DNA of 64,000 nucleotides from contig JAHEMR010000034.1 in NCBI GenBank assembly GCA_024643545.1, forward strand, positions 62,001 to 126,000, in the 5' to 3' direction. Both the position numbers and the translations under genes were made by a program. Shown in pieces: positions 28,712-40,560 of this stretch. This DNA comes from Crocinitomicaceae bacterium. GTDB taxonomy: Bacteria; Bacteroidota; Bacteroidia; Flavobacteriales_D; Crocinitomicaceae. The notes below the pieces were generated by a model, which was not told the origin of the DNA, ran no database searches, and saw only the letters and a program-made list of their open reading frames with translations. Each line of letters opens with the position of its first letter. Position 1 is the first letter of the stretch.

Positions 28712-31225
28712 ATGAAAATCAAGCTATTCATCATTTTTATTCTTGCAAACGTATCCTTGCAAGCACAATGGACTCCTTTAACCGATGTTAATACGGAAGT
28801 TGCGACATCGAATTCAGATGACATGAAGGTTTTAGGCACGGTTAATGGGAAGACTGTTTCCGTATTTTGGAAGGTTGTAAATGCACCAATAAATTATGAA
28901 TTACGCATGCAAGTATTGAACGATCAAGGTGTTAAACAACTAGGTCCGGATGGCGTATTGGTCAGCAACAACATGTCCATGAGTACATCTACGGCAATCA
29001 TGAAGATGGCTGTTGATCAAAATGAAAATGTATACATTGGTGCAACAGGAACAAATGGTGGAATTGGATTTGCGTTCAAATTAGACATCAATGGAAATCA
29101 CCTTTGGGGAACAAACGGAATCAATTTAGGTGCCGGTTATGTCGTTACCATTTTACCGTTATCCACCGGTGAAGCGGTTATTGCTTGGAATGCCAATAAT
29201 CAAACAATGCTTCAAAAGTATAGTGCAACCGGCACACCAATCTGGACAGTCGCTCAGCAAGTAAGCAACGGTGCAACGAATGGCAAATCGCCTGGAGATT
29301 TATTCGAATTATCAAACAATGAGTTTTTATTAGTCTTTCACGTGATTTCCTTTGGAATTAATTCGACCCTTTGGGCGCAGAAATACAGCTCTATGGGACT
29401 TCCATTGTGGACCAATCCTGTTCAACTTTCAAATAAGTCTACTTCTTGGAACACTTCGTACAGTGCAACCCAAGATGGAAATAATGTGTATTACGGTTAC
29501 AAAGCAGCCACTGGAACACATTTTGACTCTTATTTACAACGCATCAATCCCGATGGAACTCTTCCTTGGGGAATAAACGGAAAAGATTTTGATATCACGA
29601 CCACACGAAACGAAATGGACACCAAAGTCGCATTCAGTACCGGCTCACCTTATGTCTGGTCGATTTGCAACTACACGAATTCAGGTCAGAGTACCTACGG
29701 TGTATACATCCAAAAATTTGACAAAGTAACTGGTGACCGCCAATTTACTGATACCGCAAAAGTTATTTACCCAATTGGATCTTGGAAAGTGAATTCCGGA
29801 GATTTGATGATAGTAAATGGACTTCCTGTATTCTTACTAAAAAGTGGCTTAGATAATGGTGCAACACCAACAACATTACATGCATGCATGCTCGACGCAA
29901 GCGGATCATTCGCATGGACCTATGAAACCAAACCAATGGGAACATTTTCCGCAAGTAAAAAACGGATCCATTTCTCAAAATCAACGAATGGAAAAGTTGT
30001 CGCGACCTTCATTGAGACAAAAGCAACAGGAGGATCCAAGATCTATGCACAAAGTGTATCCACCAACAACAACAATACAGGAACAGCTGTAGTCACGGCA
30101 TGTAATTCCTACACGTGGATCAACAATGTAACGTATACATCCAATAACAATACAGCAACGTATTTATTGACAAATGTTTCCGGTGGAGACTCTCTTGTAA
30201 CACTGAATTTAACCATCACTTCCCCTGTCCAAGATACACTGACGGTAAACACGTGCGGTTCCTATTCTTGGAATGGAAATACCTATTCCAACAGTGGAAT
30301 CTACGTTGGTCCAACAGTAAACTGTGTCACATCGTATTTAAACCTGACCATTTCACCTATTACGGTTCATAATTTGAGTGTTACCGAATGTGGATCATAC
30401 ACCTGGAATGGAACAACATATACAAGTTCCGGCATTTACACAAGTCCAGTTGTCAATTGCGTAACAGAAACACTTGATTTAACGATTACTCCGAGTACAA
30501 ATGACACAACTATTGCTTCTGCCTGTGGCTCCTACCTTTGGAATGGAACAAACTACACAAGTTCCGGCATTTACCCTGGTCCGACCAGCAATTGCGTTAC
30601 AAGCTATTTAGACCTAACAATTACAACGAACACCAATGACACGTTAACGGTTCAGTCTTGTTCCGATTATGTATGGAATGGAAATACCTATACAACATCT
30701 GGAGTTTATCAAGGTAATACAACGAACTGCACCACTGAATTCTTGCAGTTAACGATCCAAAACATTGACGCTTCCACCTCCGTTTCTGGCATGACACTTT
30801 CTGCCAACACAACGATTCAAGGCACAACCTATCAATGGGTCGATTGCGACGCGAATAATGCACCGATACCAGGGGCAGTGAATCAATTTTTCACAGCGAC
30901 GGACAATGGAAATTACGCTGTTATCATTACACAAGGGAATTGCGAAGTAATGAGTGCGTGTGTAACCCTTTCAGACGTTGGAATACTAGAAAATTCAAGC
31001 GCAGACATTAGTGTTTACCCGAATCCAAGTTCCGATCAAATCACGATTCAAGCAGAAGGTTTCGAAGGCAGAACATTTTCCATTTATGATCAACAAGGTC
31101 GTTTGGTTATGAATGGTCGATTGGCTGGTCTGAAAACACAGATCTCCATAGAATCCTTTGCTACTGGTTCCTACTTGGTGAAAATTGCAGAAGCTCAACA
31201 ACCAATTATTCTCCTGAAGAATTAG
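28712..31225 (+). CDS. T9SS type A secreted protein with four 45-residue repeats
   Basis: The 837-residue product has a signal peptide (ANVSLQAQ). Residues 20-460 form a repeated propeller-like region (LWGTNGINLG, PLWTNPVQLS). Four 45-residue repeats, plus one degenerate copy before them, follow at 506-686, each with CGSYxWNGxTYxxSGxY and a second Cys. An Ig-like module and a type A sorting tail end the protein (YPNPSSDQITI, YDQQGRLV, GSYLVKI). Probably a surface adhesin or matrix protein. The last four bases overlap the convergent helicase gene. Confidence 0.85.
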   Translation: MKIKLFIIFILANVSLQAQWTPLTDVNTEVATSNSDDMKVLGTVNGKTVSVFWKVVNAPINYELRMQVLNDQGVKQLGPDGVLVSNNMSMSTSTAIMKMAVDQNENVYIGATGTNGGIGFAFKLDINGNHLWGTNGINLGAGYVVTILPLSTGEAVIAWNANNQTMLQKYSATGTPIWTVAQQVSNGATNGKSPGDLFELSNNEFLLVFHVISFGINSTLWAQKYSSMGLPLWTNPVQLSNKSTSWNTSYSATQDGNNVYYGYKAATGTHFDSYLQRINPDGTLPWGINGKDFDITTTRNEMDTKVAFSTGSPYVWSICNYTNSGQSTYGVYIQKFDKVTGDRQFTDTAKVIYPIGSWKVNSGDLMIVNGLPVFLLKSGLDNGATPTTLHACMLDASGSFAWTYETKPMGTFSASKKRIHFSKSTNGKVVATFIETKATGGSKIYAQSVSTNNNNTGTAVVTACNSYTWINNVTYTSNNNTATYLLTNVSGGDSLVTLNLTITSPVQDTLTVNTCGSYSWNGNTYSNSGIYVGPTVNCVTSYLNLTISPITVHNLSVTECGSYTWNGTTYTSSGIYTSPVVNCVTETLDLTITPSTNDTTIASACGSYLWNGTNYTSSGIYPGPTSNCVTSYLDLTITTNTNDTLTVQSCSDYVWNGNTYTTSGVYQGNTTNCTTEFLQLTIQNIDASTSVSGMTLSANTTIQGTTYQWVDCDANNAPIPGAVNQFFTATDNGNYAVIITQGNCEVMSACVTLSDVGILENSSADISVYPNPSSDQITIQAEGFEGRTFSIYDQQGRLVMNGRLAGLKTQISIESFATGSYLVKIAEAQQPIILLKN
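30227..30769 (+). repeat. Four in-frame 135-bp tandem repeats
   Basis: Codons 506-686 of the T9SS protein encode four units of about 45 residues with paired cysteines (TCGSYSWNGNTY, ECGSYTWNGTTY, ACGSYLWNGTNY, SCSDYVWNGNTY). The DNA copies differ at many third positions, so this is an old array, not a recent expansion. Confidence 0.85.
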
Positions 31226-33519
31226 ACCATGGTATGAGCTTGATACAATTTCAACTCGTCCCATGTGACTTTATTTCCTAATTTCTCCTTTAAAGGAGCT
31301 AAAGAAGTTCCTTCAAATCCATCAAAGATTGTCGCTAACTCGTTTATGCGTTTTGGCGACATGACATCACTTAATTCAATTTGCTCTGAACGTATAAGGA
31401 AGGCAAAATGACTAGCAATGGTTTGCGCGGACAATTGTCTTTCACGCGCAATCTCGTCAGCATCTTTTCCAGACTCCAACAATTCCAGGGTAATTTCGTA
31501 CGTGGATTTTTTTTCCTTTTTTGGTGGGTTTAACTTTTTACTGGATTTAGTAAAAATCACATCCTCCTCATCTGGATCATCTAACAGCGTTGGGATTTGT
31601 TTCAATTCTTGTTTGATTGTAGCTATTTTACCGATTTTGTATTGTGCAATTTCTTGATTCCAAACCACTGCTTTTGTAATCTCCTTTCCAGCAGCTACTG
31701 CTTCTATAAGCAATCGCGCTTTCTTCATACGAAGTATCGTTTCGGTCAGCAAGTCATCTAACTCCTCCAATTCTTCTGCATATTGTTTGGTCTTTCTGAC
31801 ACGGCTTAATTCGGCTATTTTTCTCAAGTTTGTCGTTAGCACATCATCCAATAGTTTGAAAAAATAGTGATAGGCTGCTTGAACGCGTTCATTTAGAAAT
31901 ACTGGATCAAATTTTTCTTGGTTTACCAACATCTCCATCTGGCGACAAAATTTTCGGGCCGGTTCCATGGTGGACTGAATTACTTGATTTTGGTGATTCA
32001 TCCAAGTCTTGTTCTTTCCTTTTTCGCTCTTTACACCAACAATCTTGTGACTCGCATCTTGACTCCCCCACTTCGAACTTAAATCGTACCAGTCAAACGC
32101 TTGTTTTAAAGAAGCTAATAGATAGTGCTTTGTGCTTTGCTCAAGGTAGCGCGGAAGAAGCTCCTCATCCGCTTTGTTTTGACTGAACGCAACCACTTGT
32201 TGGTCATTTGAAAGTCCATTCATGCGCATTTGTTTCAACAGCACCAATCCATCTAGGGAACGCAATCGAGATAATGCGACATACGCTTGTCCGGGAGCAA
32301 AAACATCCGAAACATCCAATACCGCTTTTTCGAAGGTTAATCCTTGACTTTTGTGCACGGTAATCGCCCACGCTAATTTCAATGGATAATGTACGAATGT
32401 CCCAAGGATTTCCTCTTTCACCTCACCCGTTGCATCGTTAATTGCGTAACGCATATTATTCCATTCAAACTTCTCGACAACAATCGTTTTGTTTTCCTCT
32501 GGAAAAAATACGGTGATTTCCTGATCACTGAGGGACTTTATACGTCCCATTTTTCCGTTATAATAATTTTTATCGAGCGTTAAATCGTTTTTAACGAACA
32601 TGACTTGCGCACCGACTTTTAATTCCAAGTTTTCCTCAAGTGGAAATAAGTGTTTTGGGTATTCGCCCGTTATCTCTGCGGAGTAGGAATATTTCTTTCC
32701 ACTTAAAGCTTGAAGTGCCTTTGCATTCATTTCATCCGCTTTAGAATTATGGGTGGTAAGCGTGATGTATCCCTCGTTTTTAGAAGAATCGAAATCAGGC
32801 TGAACGTATTTATTCAATACCTCGACATCTTCGGGGGTAATTTTGTTGTTGCGGAGGTTATTCAAGACCTGAATAAAGTCTTGGTCTTGTTGACGGTAAA
32901 TTGTGGTCAGTTCTATGTAAAGTGGCTGAATTTCCTTCAATACTTTGGCATGAAAAAAGAAAACACCATCATAAAAAGCGCTCAACACCTGCCATTCCTC
33001 TTGCTTCACAACAGGAGGAAGTTGAAGTAAGTCACCAATAAACAAAACTTGAACACCACCAAATGGTTCATGTACACGGCGAATATTTCGCAAGGTCCAA
33101 TCCATGGCGTCCAATAAATCCGCACGAAGCATACTGACTTCATCAATGATTAATAGTTCAATGTTTCGGATGATTTTCAAGCGCGTTTTATTCATGGAAA
33201 AATGACGCATGAGCGTATCCTTCGTTTCGAACTTCACGGAATTCGTATAGCTTGGATTTACCCCAAATTCAGGAATAAATCCTGAAAAAGGCAATTGAAA
33301 AAAGGAATGAATGGTGACACCGCCTGCATTCAAGGCAGCGATTCCAGTTGGGGCCACGATCACGGCATTTTTATGCGTAGAAGCAATGATTTTTCGAAGC
33401 AAAGTCGTTTTCCCTGTTCCGGCTTTACCCGTTAAGAAAATGGACTGATTGGTTTGGTTAATAAAATGCTCGGTAAATTCTGCTGGAGAACGGTTTTCGT
33501 TGGTCAATTTGGGCTTCAT
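31222..33519 (-). CDS. Pif1/RecD2-like DNA helicase with C-terminal HTH
   Basis: The 765-residue cytoplasmic protein has Walker A GKAGTGKT at 31-38, motif Ia APTGIAALNAGG, Walker B IDEVSM at 125-130, and the helicase C-terminal KSQGLTFEKAVLD and YVALSRLRSLDG motifs of the Pif1/UvrD_C2 group. After a helical middle, the C-terminus carries a helix-turn-helix-like domain (KDADEIARERQLSAQTIASH) known from RecQ-type and Pif1-type proteins of Bacteroidota. It probably resolves DNA structures in replication or repair. Its stop overlaps the convergent neighbour by 3-4 bases. Confidence 0.9.
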   Translation of the reverse strand: MKPKLTNENRSPAEFTEHFINQTNQSIFLTGKAGTGKTTLLRKIIASTHKNAVIVAPTGIAALNAGGVTIHSFFQLPFSGFIPEFGVNPSYTNSVKFETKDTLMRHFSMNKTRLKIIRNIELLIIDEVSMLRADLLDAMDWTLRNIRRVHEPFGGVQVLFIGDLLQLPPVVKQEEWQVLSAFYDGVFFFHAKVLKEIQPLYIELTTIYRQQDQDFIQVLNNLRNNKITPEDVEVLNKYVQPDFDSSKNEGYITLTTHNSKADEMNAKALQALSGKKYSYSAEITGEYPKHLFPLEENLELKVGAQVMFVKNDLTLDKNYYNGKMGRIKSLSDQEITVFFPEENKTIVVEKFEWNNMRYAINDATGEVKEEILGTFVHYPLKLAWAITVHKSQGLTFEKAVLDVSDVFAPGQAYVALSRLRSLDGLVLLKQMRMNGLSNDQQVVAFSQNKADEELLPRYLEQSTKHYLLASLKQAFDWYDLSSKWGSQDASHKIVGVKSEKGKNKTWMNHQNQVIQSTMEPARKFCRQMEMLVNQEKFDPVFLNERVQAAYHYFFKLLDDVLTTNLRKIAELSRVRKTKQYAEELEELDDLLTETILRMKKARLLIEAVAAGKEITKAVVWNQEIAQYKIGKIATIKQELKQIPTLLDDPDEEDVIFTKSSKKLNPPKKEKKSTYEITLELLESGKDADEIARERQLSAQTIASHFAFLIRSEQIELSDVMSPKRINELATIFDGFEGTSLAPLKEKLGNKVTWDELKLYQAHTMV

Positions 33520-33666
33520 TTATTTGAAGTTACGAAAATAGTTAGAATGATAGAGAAAAACCAAGGATAATAGAACATATACTAGTTCAAGACTCATTTT
33601 TACAAAGCATATGCAATTATCACTAATTTTACATCTGATGATCATAACGTTAATTGCTCTGTCTTT

Positions 33667-36600
33667 ATGAAAGACTTTTTTTTAAGTTGGGTTCTTTTTT
33701 GCAGTCCATTCTTTGTGTTTTCACAATCATCTTCAATTATCGGAAGTACATCTTTGAATGAGTATCCATATGGCATATGCGCGGACAATACCGGAAATGT
33801 CTATTTCGGAGCAACGAGTAATAATGAATCATGGGTGTTCAAACGTGATGTGAACAGCGCGATAGTATGGAGTAGGAAATTGAATACGATCGCATCGGGG
33901 TTTTCTTCTGATATTTCATACATCGATATTATTGGTGATACTATCTTTGGGTGTGGTTGGTTAAAAACTGGCACTACAATCGAAGGAGGTTTACTTTTCA
34001 AACTCAATGCCACTACCGGGGCAACCTATTGGGTCAAATCAGAATCTGTAAGTAACACCTATTTCACGAGTGTAAAATATGCCAATGGTAAGTACTTCGC
34101 CACGGGTACCCAAATGAACAATGCAGCAGGTTATAATGGAAAAGTCATGGCCGTTTCGAGTGCAAATGGCAACATTATATGGCAAACTAGCGCAATTGGA
34201 ATAACGTTCCCAGGATTTGGAGTTGATTATATCGATGATTTTTATTCTTCAACTGAAATGGTTAATGGCCAAATGTTTATCACTGGAAGGTCTTATGTGA
34301 GTGCAACACCAAACAATATGCGCACAATACTTTTAGGAATAAATGACCTTGGAACCATCTTTTTACAGAAATATTTAGAATTTAACACTGCAAATACAGG
34401 CGATTCTCGTTTTTATGGAATCAGTATCGAATTTGATGGTCCAGATTCATTGGTAGTGCTGCAATACGGTGATGATAACTGCAGTGGATGCACAGACAAC
34501 AAAGCAAGCCTCATAAAAACGGATTTAAATGGCAATGTATCTTGGTGCAAAGAGTATGATTTAAATGGAATTTCACTAGAAGTCGGACGTGGCTTAAACA
34601 TCACACCGAATAGTTACGTTTTCTACGGCTACGCGAATCTTAACCAAAACAACTCCAAAATGTTCGCCGTGAAAACAAGTAAAACTGGGGTTTTTCAAAC
34701 GGGAAAATTGATCAGTCTTGGAACTGGAAACTTAGGACACATAAGTGGTCCAGTCAACTGCGGAGGATCGAGCAATTACAAAAATAACAAGCACTACATT
34801 CCAGGAGCGTATTTTACCACAAATACAAACAGCCGAGATATTGCACAAATTGTATTGAATGACAATCTTGAGGACCCTCAAGGATGCCTAACCATTACAC
34901 CCGTTACGGCGACTACGAATATTTTCCCGCCTTTTTCGAATGTATTGAATGTAAACTTGCCTTCAGATGTAATTAACTTGACCATTCAGCCAACACCTAT
35001 TCAATACCCCTTCATATCACCTTGTAGTGCAAATGTCACATTTACCCAAAATTCAAACTGTAATTCTTCAGTGATTACCGCTGCTGTTACAACAATTAAT
35101 AATCCTACCTACACTTGGTCAAATGGCACCATTGGAAATACGACAACCGCATTCAATACAGACACTCTTTTCGTGTATGTTTCTAATCCAATTACGTGTT
35201 GCGTCATTGTGGACACCATTATCCCTGTACTCTCCAATTCCGGACTTTTTGTTCATTTACCAAATGATACGACACTTTGTTTAGGCCAAAATAATTCATT
35301 TACCTTAACTCCAAGTGTGCCTTTGAACGGAGGGACATTGACTTATCAATGGAGTAATTCGAGTCAAAACAACTCCCTTAGTGTTAATCAATCTGGAACA
35401 TATTGGGTTAGTGTTTCAAACGGTTGTCAAACGGTAACTGACACCATACACCTTACCATTCATCCTATACCCGTTTTAACCAATACTTTGTCAGATACCA
35501 TTTGTAATCAGCAAAATACAAACATAACTTTGACAAGTAATATTGCCTCGACATTTACCTGGCACGCCATCAATAATGGATTAATCTCTGGTGAAACAAC
35601 CGCGAACACGAATTCAAATTCGATTCAAGACATACTGATAAACAATACTTTAAGTCCTCAAATAGTGAGTTATGTAGTGAGTTCGACAGCTAGTGGTTGT
35701 AGTTCGACAGCTACCATGCAAATAACGGTTTTGCCAGCATTACCTGCGCCAATCATCACTGCTTCAGGACCTCTAACATTCTGCAATGGAGGTTCAGTAA
35801 CCTTGAGTTCAAATTATCCAACTGGAAATATTTGGAGTACTGGACAAACTTCTCAATCAATCACGGTGAATGCAACAAGCACTATTACACTGACAGGGAC
35901 CATCAATGGTTGTTCATCTCCATCAGCGAGTATTTCAATTAACGAACTAAACGTCAGCTTACCCACAGCATCCATTTCCGGTGGCGGGACATTTTGTCAA
36001 GGTCAAAACATTACACCGGTCACCGTAAACTTCACAGGAGCTGGACCTTGGACTTTGTCCTATCAAATTAATGGCGTGAATCAAACGCCAATTTCAACAG
36101 CAAACGCCTCTTTCACACTAGGTCAATCAGCAGGAAATTACCTACTTACATCAGTAGTGGATTTAAATTGCACCAACGCGGTGAATGGTGCATCGTTGAT
36201 TGTTATCAATCCTCTTCCAATTATTTCCTTCACAGCAGATACATTAATTGGTTGCGCTCCGTTAACCGTAAACTTCACGGGGACTTCGAATGGAGATCCG
36301 AATGCATGTTCATGGACATTAAGTAATGGTCAGACCTTAAATGGTTGTAATCCAAGTTATACCTTTACTCAAACGGGGTGCTATGATGTTGCATTAACGT
36401 CGACTTTAAATGGTTGTGCTGCAAGTGTTAATGAAAGTCAATTTATTTGCGTAGCAACCAACCCAAACATTGACAATTTTAACTCAACTCTTGAATTTTG
36501 CAGTCTTTCAGATGGGGGGATCACTTCATCAACATCTTTAGGGACAATTCCTTATTCTTATTTACTATTCCAGGGTTCAACATTGGTTGCTTCTAATGCA

Positions 36601-37422
36601 ACTGGAAACTTTAATGGTCTTCAAAGTGGGGAATACTCACTATTAGTCGTTGATCAAATTGGGTGCGCGGACAGTGTTACTTTGACAGTAGATTCAATTC
36701 CAGCGCCAATTGCGCCACTTCAAGATGCGATTGTTTGTGACTTAACACTGCAAATAAATGGAGTCTTGTCTTACACTGGAACCAATTGGACAGCAAATTC
36801 ACCTTTGATTCATTTCTCCGATGCTACCGGACAAAATCCAACGATTATTGCGGATACAACAGGAATTTATTCCATTACCTTGACGGATAGCGTGTGTAAC
36901 TTTAGTGAAACCTTCCAATTAACGATTGCGGAAAATCCATATACACAAGTGCTCGATACGAATTTATGCATTGGAGAAACACAATTAATTACAGCACTTC
37001 AACAACCACAAAATACAGCTTATCTGTGGTCAACCGGCGCTACAACTTCTTCTATTAATGTGACGTCATCTGGAAATTACATTGTGACTGCTTCAAACAT
37101 CTGCGGCGTTTATATAGACACGGCTACGGTAGTATTTTCTTCCTGTGACCTCGAAATACCAAATGTACTCACACCAAATAATGACGGAGAAAACGATTAT
37201 TTTCAACTCCTTTTCTTTGGTGAACTCAAAAATTTTCATTGCACTATTTTAAATAGATGGGGACAAGTCATAAGAGAATATGACAATCCTGCATTCATGT
37301 GGGATGGGAAAAATGAAAATCAAGATGACATGTTGGAAGGTGTTTATTTTTACATTGTTAATGCTGAAACGAATGGAGGTGTCGAAATTTCAAAACATGG
37401 ACATATTACCTTGTTACGATAA
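33667..37422 (+). CDS. Giant T9SS type B surface protein, paralog A
   Basis: The 1251-residue protein has a signal peptide (to FVFSQ), an N-terminal beta-propeller-like domain of about 380 residues (SIIGSTSLNEYPYG, NVYFGATSNNESWVFKRDV), several Ig-like modules, a PKD-like module (TADTLIGCAPLTVNFTGTSN), two more modules and a gliding-motility-associated C-terminal domain (IPNVLTPNNDGENDYF, NRWGQV, MWDGKN, EGVYFYI). Type B cargo is secreted by T9SS and attached to the surface with a partner protein. Paralog B follows directly downstream. Probable adhesin. Confidence 0.88.
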   Translation: MKDFFLSWVLFCSPFFVFSQSSSIIGSTSLNEYPYGICADNTGNVYFGATSNNESWVFKRDVNSAIVWSRKLNTIASGFSSDISYIDIIGDTIFGCGWLKTGTTIEGGLLFKLNATTGATYWVKSESVSNTYFTSVKYANGKYFATGTQMNNAAGYNGKVMAVSSANGNIIWQTSAIGITFPGFGVDYIDDFYSSTEMVNGQMFITGRSYVSATPNNMRTILLGINDLGTIFLQKYLEFNTANTGDSRFYGISIEFDGPDSLVVLQYGDDNCSGCTDNKASLIKTDLNGNVSWCKEYDLNGISLEVGRGLNITPNSYVFYGYANLNQNNSKMFAVKTSKTGVFQTGKLISLGTGNLGHISGPVNCGGSSNYKNNKHYIPGAYFTTNTNSRDIAQIVLNDNLEDPQGCLTITPVTATTNIFPPFSNVLNVNLPSDVINLTIQPTPIQYPFISPCSANVTFTQNSNCNSSVITAAVTTINNPTYTWSNGTIGNTTTAFNTDTLFVYVSNPITCCVIVDTIIPVLSNSGLFVHLPNDTTLCLGQNNSFTLTPSVPLNGGTLTYQWSNSSQNNSLSVNQSGTYWVSVSNGCQTVTDTIHLTIHPIPVLTNTLSDTICNQQNTNITLTSNIASTFTWHAINNGLISGETTANTNSNSIQDILINNTLSPQIVSYVVSSTASGCSSTATMQITVLPALPAPIITASGPLTFCNGGSVTLSSNYPTGNIWSTGQTSQSITVNATSTITLTGTINGCSSPSASISINELNVSLPTASISGGGTFCQGQNITPVTVNFTGAGPWTLSYQINGVNQTPISTANASFTLGQSAGNYLLTSVVDLNCTNAVNGASLIVINPLPIISFTADTLIGCAPLTVNFTGTSNGDPNACSWTLSNGQTLNGCNPSYTFTQTGCYDVALTSTLNGCAASVNESQFICVATNPNIDNFNSTLEFCSLSDGGITSSTSLGTIPYSYLLFQGSTLVASNATGNFNGLQSGEYSLLVVDQIGCADSVTLTVDSIPAPIAPLQDAIVCDLTLQINGVLSYTGTNWTANSPLIHFSDATGQNPTIIADTTGIYSITLTDSVCNFSETFQLTIAENPYTQVLDTNLCIGETQLITALQQPQNTAYLWSTGATTSSINVTSSGNYIVTASNICGVYIDTATVVFSSCDLEIPNVLTPNNDGENDYFQLLFFGELKNFHCTILNRWGQVIREYDNPAFMWDGKNENQDDMLEGVYFYIVNAETNGGVEISKHGHITLLR

Positions 37423-40400
37423 TAATTCACAATAACCCGGAACTTCATCACTCGGTTTTCATAATTCTTGATCTGTTTTAATGAAATTACATTTAAATTT
37501 ACATCTAAGTATCAAACTATTCTACCTTTTTCGCGCATGAAAAAAGTTTTGATTTATTGGATATTAATTTTTTGTCCAGCTCTTGTTTTTTCACAATCTT
37601 CTTCCATTATTGGAAGTCCGACAGTGAATGAATATCCTTATGGCGTATGTGCCGACAATGCTGGAAACGTGTATTTCGGCGCAACCAGCAACAATGATTC
37701 TTGGATTTTCAAACGTGACGTAAACAATGCGATTGTGTGGAGTAGGCAATTAAACACCGTTGCCTCTGGTTTTTCATCTGACGTTTCATACATTGATATT
37801 ATAGGAGATACCATATTTGGATGTGGGTGGTTGAAAACCGGCACTTCGATTGAAGGTAGTTTACTTTTCAAACTCAATGCCACTACAGGGGCAACCTATT
37901 GGGTCAAATCAGAATCTGTGAGCAACACTTATTTCTCAAGTGTGAAATATGCCAATGGAAAATACTTTGCTTCTGGTTCACAAATGAACAATGCAGCCGG
38001 GTATAATGGGAAAGTCATGGCCGTTTCGAGTGCAAATGGCAGCATTATATGGCAAACAAGCGCTATTGGAATAACATTCCCAGGATTTGGGATTGATTAC
38101 ATCGATGACTTTTGCTCATCAACAGAAATGGTCAATGGACAAATGTTTTTGACTGGACGTTCCTACGTTAATGCAACAACGACAAACATGCGTTCATTTC
38201 TGTTAGGGATAAATGACCTTGGAACCATCTTTTTACAAAAGTATCTAGAGTTTAATACCGCTACTTCTGGAGACAATCGATTTTATGGATTAAGCATTGA
38301 ATACGACGGTCCTGATTCACTTGTAGTGCTACAATATGGTGATGACAACTGTATCGGATGTACGGATTTTAAAGCAAGTTTGATAAAAACGGATTTAAAT
38401 GGAAATGTCTCCTGGTGCAAGGAATACGACTTAAGTGGTGTTTCAACAGAGGTCGGACGTGGCTTAAACATCACACCGAATAGCTACGTTTTCTATGGCT
38501 ACGCGAATCTTAACCAAAACAATTCCAAAATGTTCGCAGTCAAAACGAGCAAAACAGGTGTTTTTCAAACGGGAAAATTGATCAGTCTTGGGACGGGAAA
38601 TATGGGACACATAAGTGGTCCTGTCAATTGCGGGGGATCTAGTAATTATAAAAACGGTAAACATTACATTCCTGGTTCCTATTTCACGACAAATGCAAAC
38701 AGCCGTGACATTGCTCAAATCGTGTTGAACGACAATCTAGAGGACCCTCAAGGATGCTTGACAATTACGCCCGTAACCGCTACAACGAATATTTTCCCGC
38801 CATTCTCCAATGTATTGAATGTAAACTTGCCTTCAGATCTACTGAACTTAACCATTCAACCAACACCGATACAATACACATACATTTCTCCTTGTAATGC
38901 AACCGTTACCTTTTCTCAAAATTCCAATTGTGATTCCTCGGTAATAACTGCGTCTGTAACTACCGTAGCTAACCCAACATACACATGGTCAAACGGTGAT
39001 ATTGGAAATACGACAACCGCATACAATTCGGACACACTTTTCGTGTATGTTTCAAATCCAATTACGTGTTGTGTTGTAGTGGATACGATCATTCCAGTAC
39101 TCTCTTCTTCTGGAATTTTTGTTCATTTACCTAATGACACCACCATTTGTTTAGGGACAGGATCAGGTTTTACAATAACTCCGACAATTTCCCCAACAGC
39201 TACAGGAATCACTTACTTATGGAGTAATCAAGCAACCACTAATTCTATCAATGCGACTCAAACGGGAACATATTGGGTAAATGTCACGAATGGCTGTCAA
39301 ACGGTAACTGACACCATCAACCTAACGATAAATCCCAATCCAATTTTAACGAATGCTTTGACAGACACCATTTGCAATCAACAAAACACAAACATCAACT
39401 TGACTAGTAACATTCCAGCAACCTTTACTTGGCACGCCATCAATAATGGATCAATCTCTGGTGAAACAACCGCAAACACCAATTCAAATTCGATTCAAGA
39501 CATCCTCACAAACAATACGACGAGCAATCAAGTGGTCAGTTATGTCGTTACCACAACAGCCGGTGCTTGCAGCTCTACAGCAAACATCCAAATTACTGTC
39601 ATATCGCCATTAGCGGCACCGATTATTACCCCTTCAGGACCATTGACATTTTGCAATGGTGGTTCAGTTACCTTGAGTTCAAATTATCCAACTGGAAATA
39701 TTTGGAGTACTGGACAAACTTCTCAATCAATCACTGTGAATGCAACAAGCACCATTACATTGTCAATTTCGAGCAATGGTTGTTCATCGCCAACAGCGAG
39801 TATTTCCCTTACTCAACTTAATGCGAATCCTCCTTCTGCATCCATTTCAGGTGGCGGAACATATTGTCAAGGTCAAAACGTAACACCGGTAACCGTAAAT
39901 TTCACAGGAGCTGGACCTTGGACTTTGTCCTATCAAATTAATGGCGTAAATCAAACGCCAATTTCAACAGCAAACTCCTCTTTCACACTAGGTCAATCTG
40001 CAGGAAATTACCTACTTACTTCCGTTGTGGATTTGAATTGTACAAACGCGGTGAATGGAGCATCACTCATTGTCATTAATCCAATTCCGATTATTGATGT
40101 TAGTCCGATAACCATTTGTACTGGCTCAAGCGGCACCATTGCAAGCGTTGTGAATTTACCAGGAGGAACATACTTATGGAGTCCGAACGGAGAAACAACT
40201 TCTTCCATAAATGTCGCACCAACTAGTTCTAGTTCCTATTCGGTTGTTTACATTGTGAATAATTGTCCAAGTTTGGCTGATACGAGCTTAGTCAGTGTAA
40301 ATCCACTTCCGACCGTCTCATTCACAGCAGACACGTTGATTGGTTGTGCCCCGTTAACCGTGAATTTCACCGGGACTTCCAACGGAGATCCGAATGCCTG

Positions 40401-40560
40401 TTTGTGGACCCTAAGTAATGGACAAATATTAATTGGATGTAATCCAAGTTATACATTTAGTCAACCAGGATGCTATGATGTTGCATTAACGTCAACTTTA
40501 AACGGTTGTTCTGCAAGTGTGAATGCCAGTCAATACATTTGCATTGAAAACAATCCGATT
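33703..40560 (+). repeat. Tandem gene duplication with patchy near-identity
   Basis: Most of 33703-36440 repeats as 37576-40560. Long tracts are almost identical at DNA level, for example 33988-34044 against 37861-37917, and 35780-35880 against 39670-39770. Between them are stretches with many synonymous changes. The second copy has one added module of about 75 codons. Confidence 0.85.

Noticed and set aside
30227-30769. Regular 135-bp spacing suggesting a CRISPR-like or intergenic repeat
   Set aside because: The repeats are in frame inside a long secreted protein, vary at third positions and encode a conserved Cys-bearing module.
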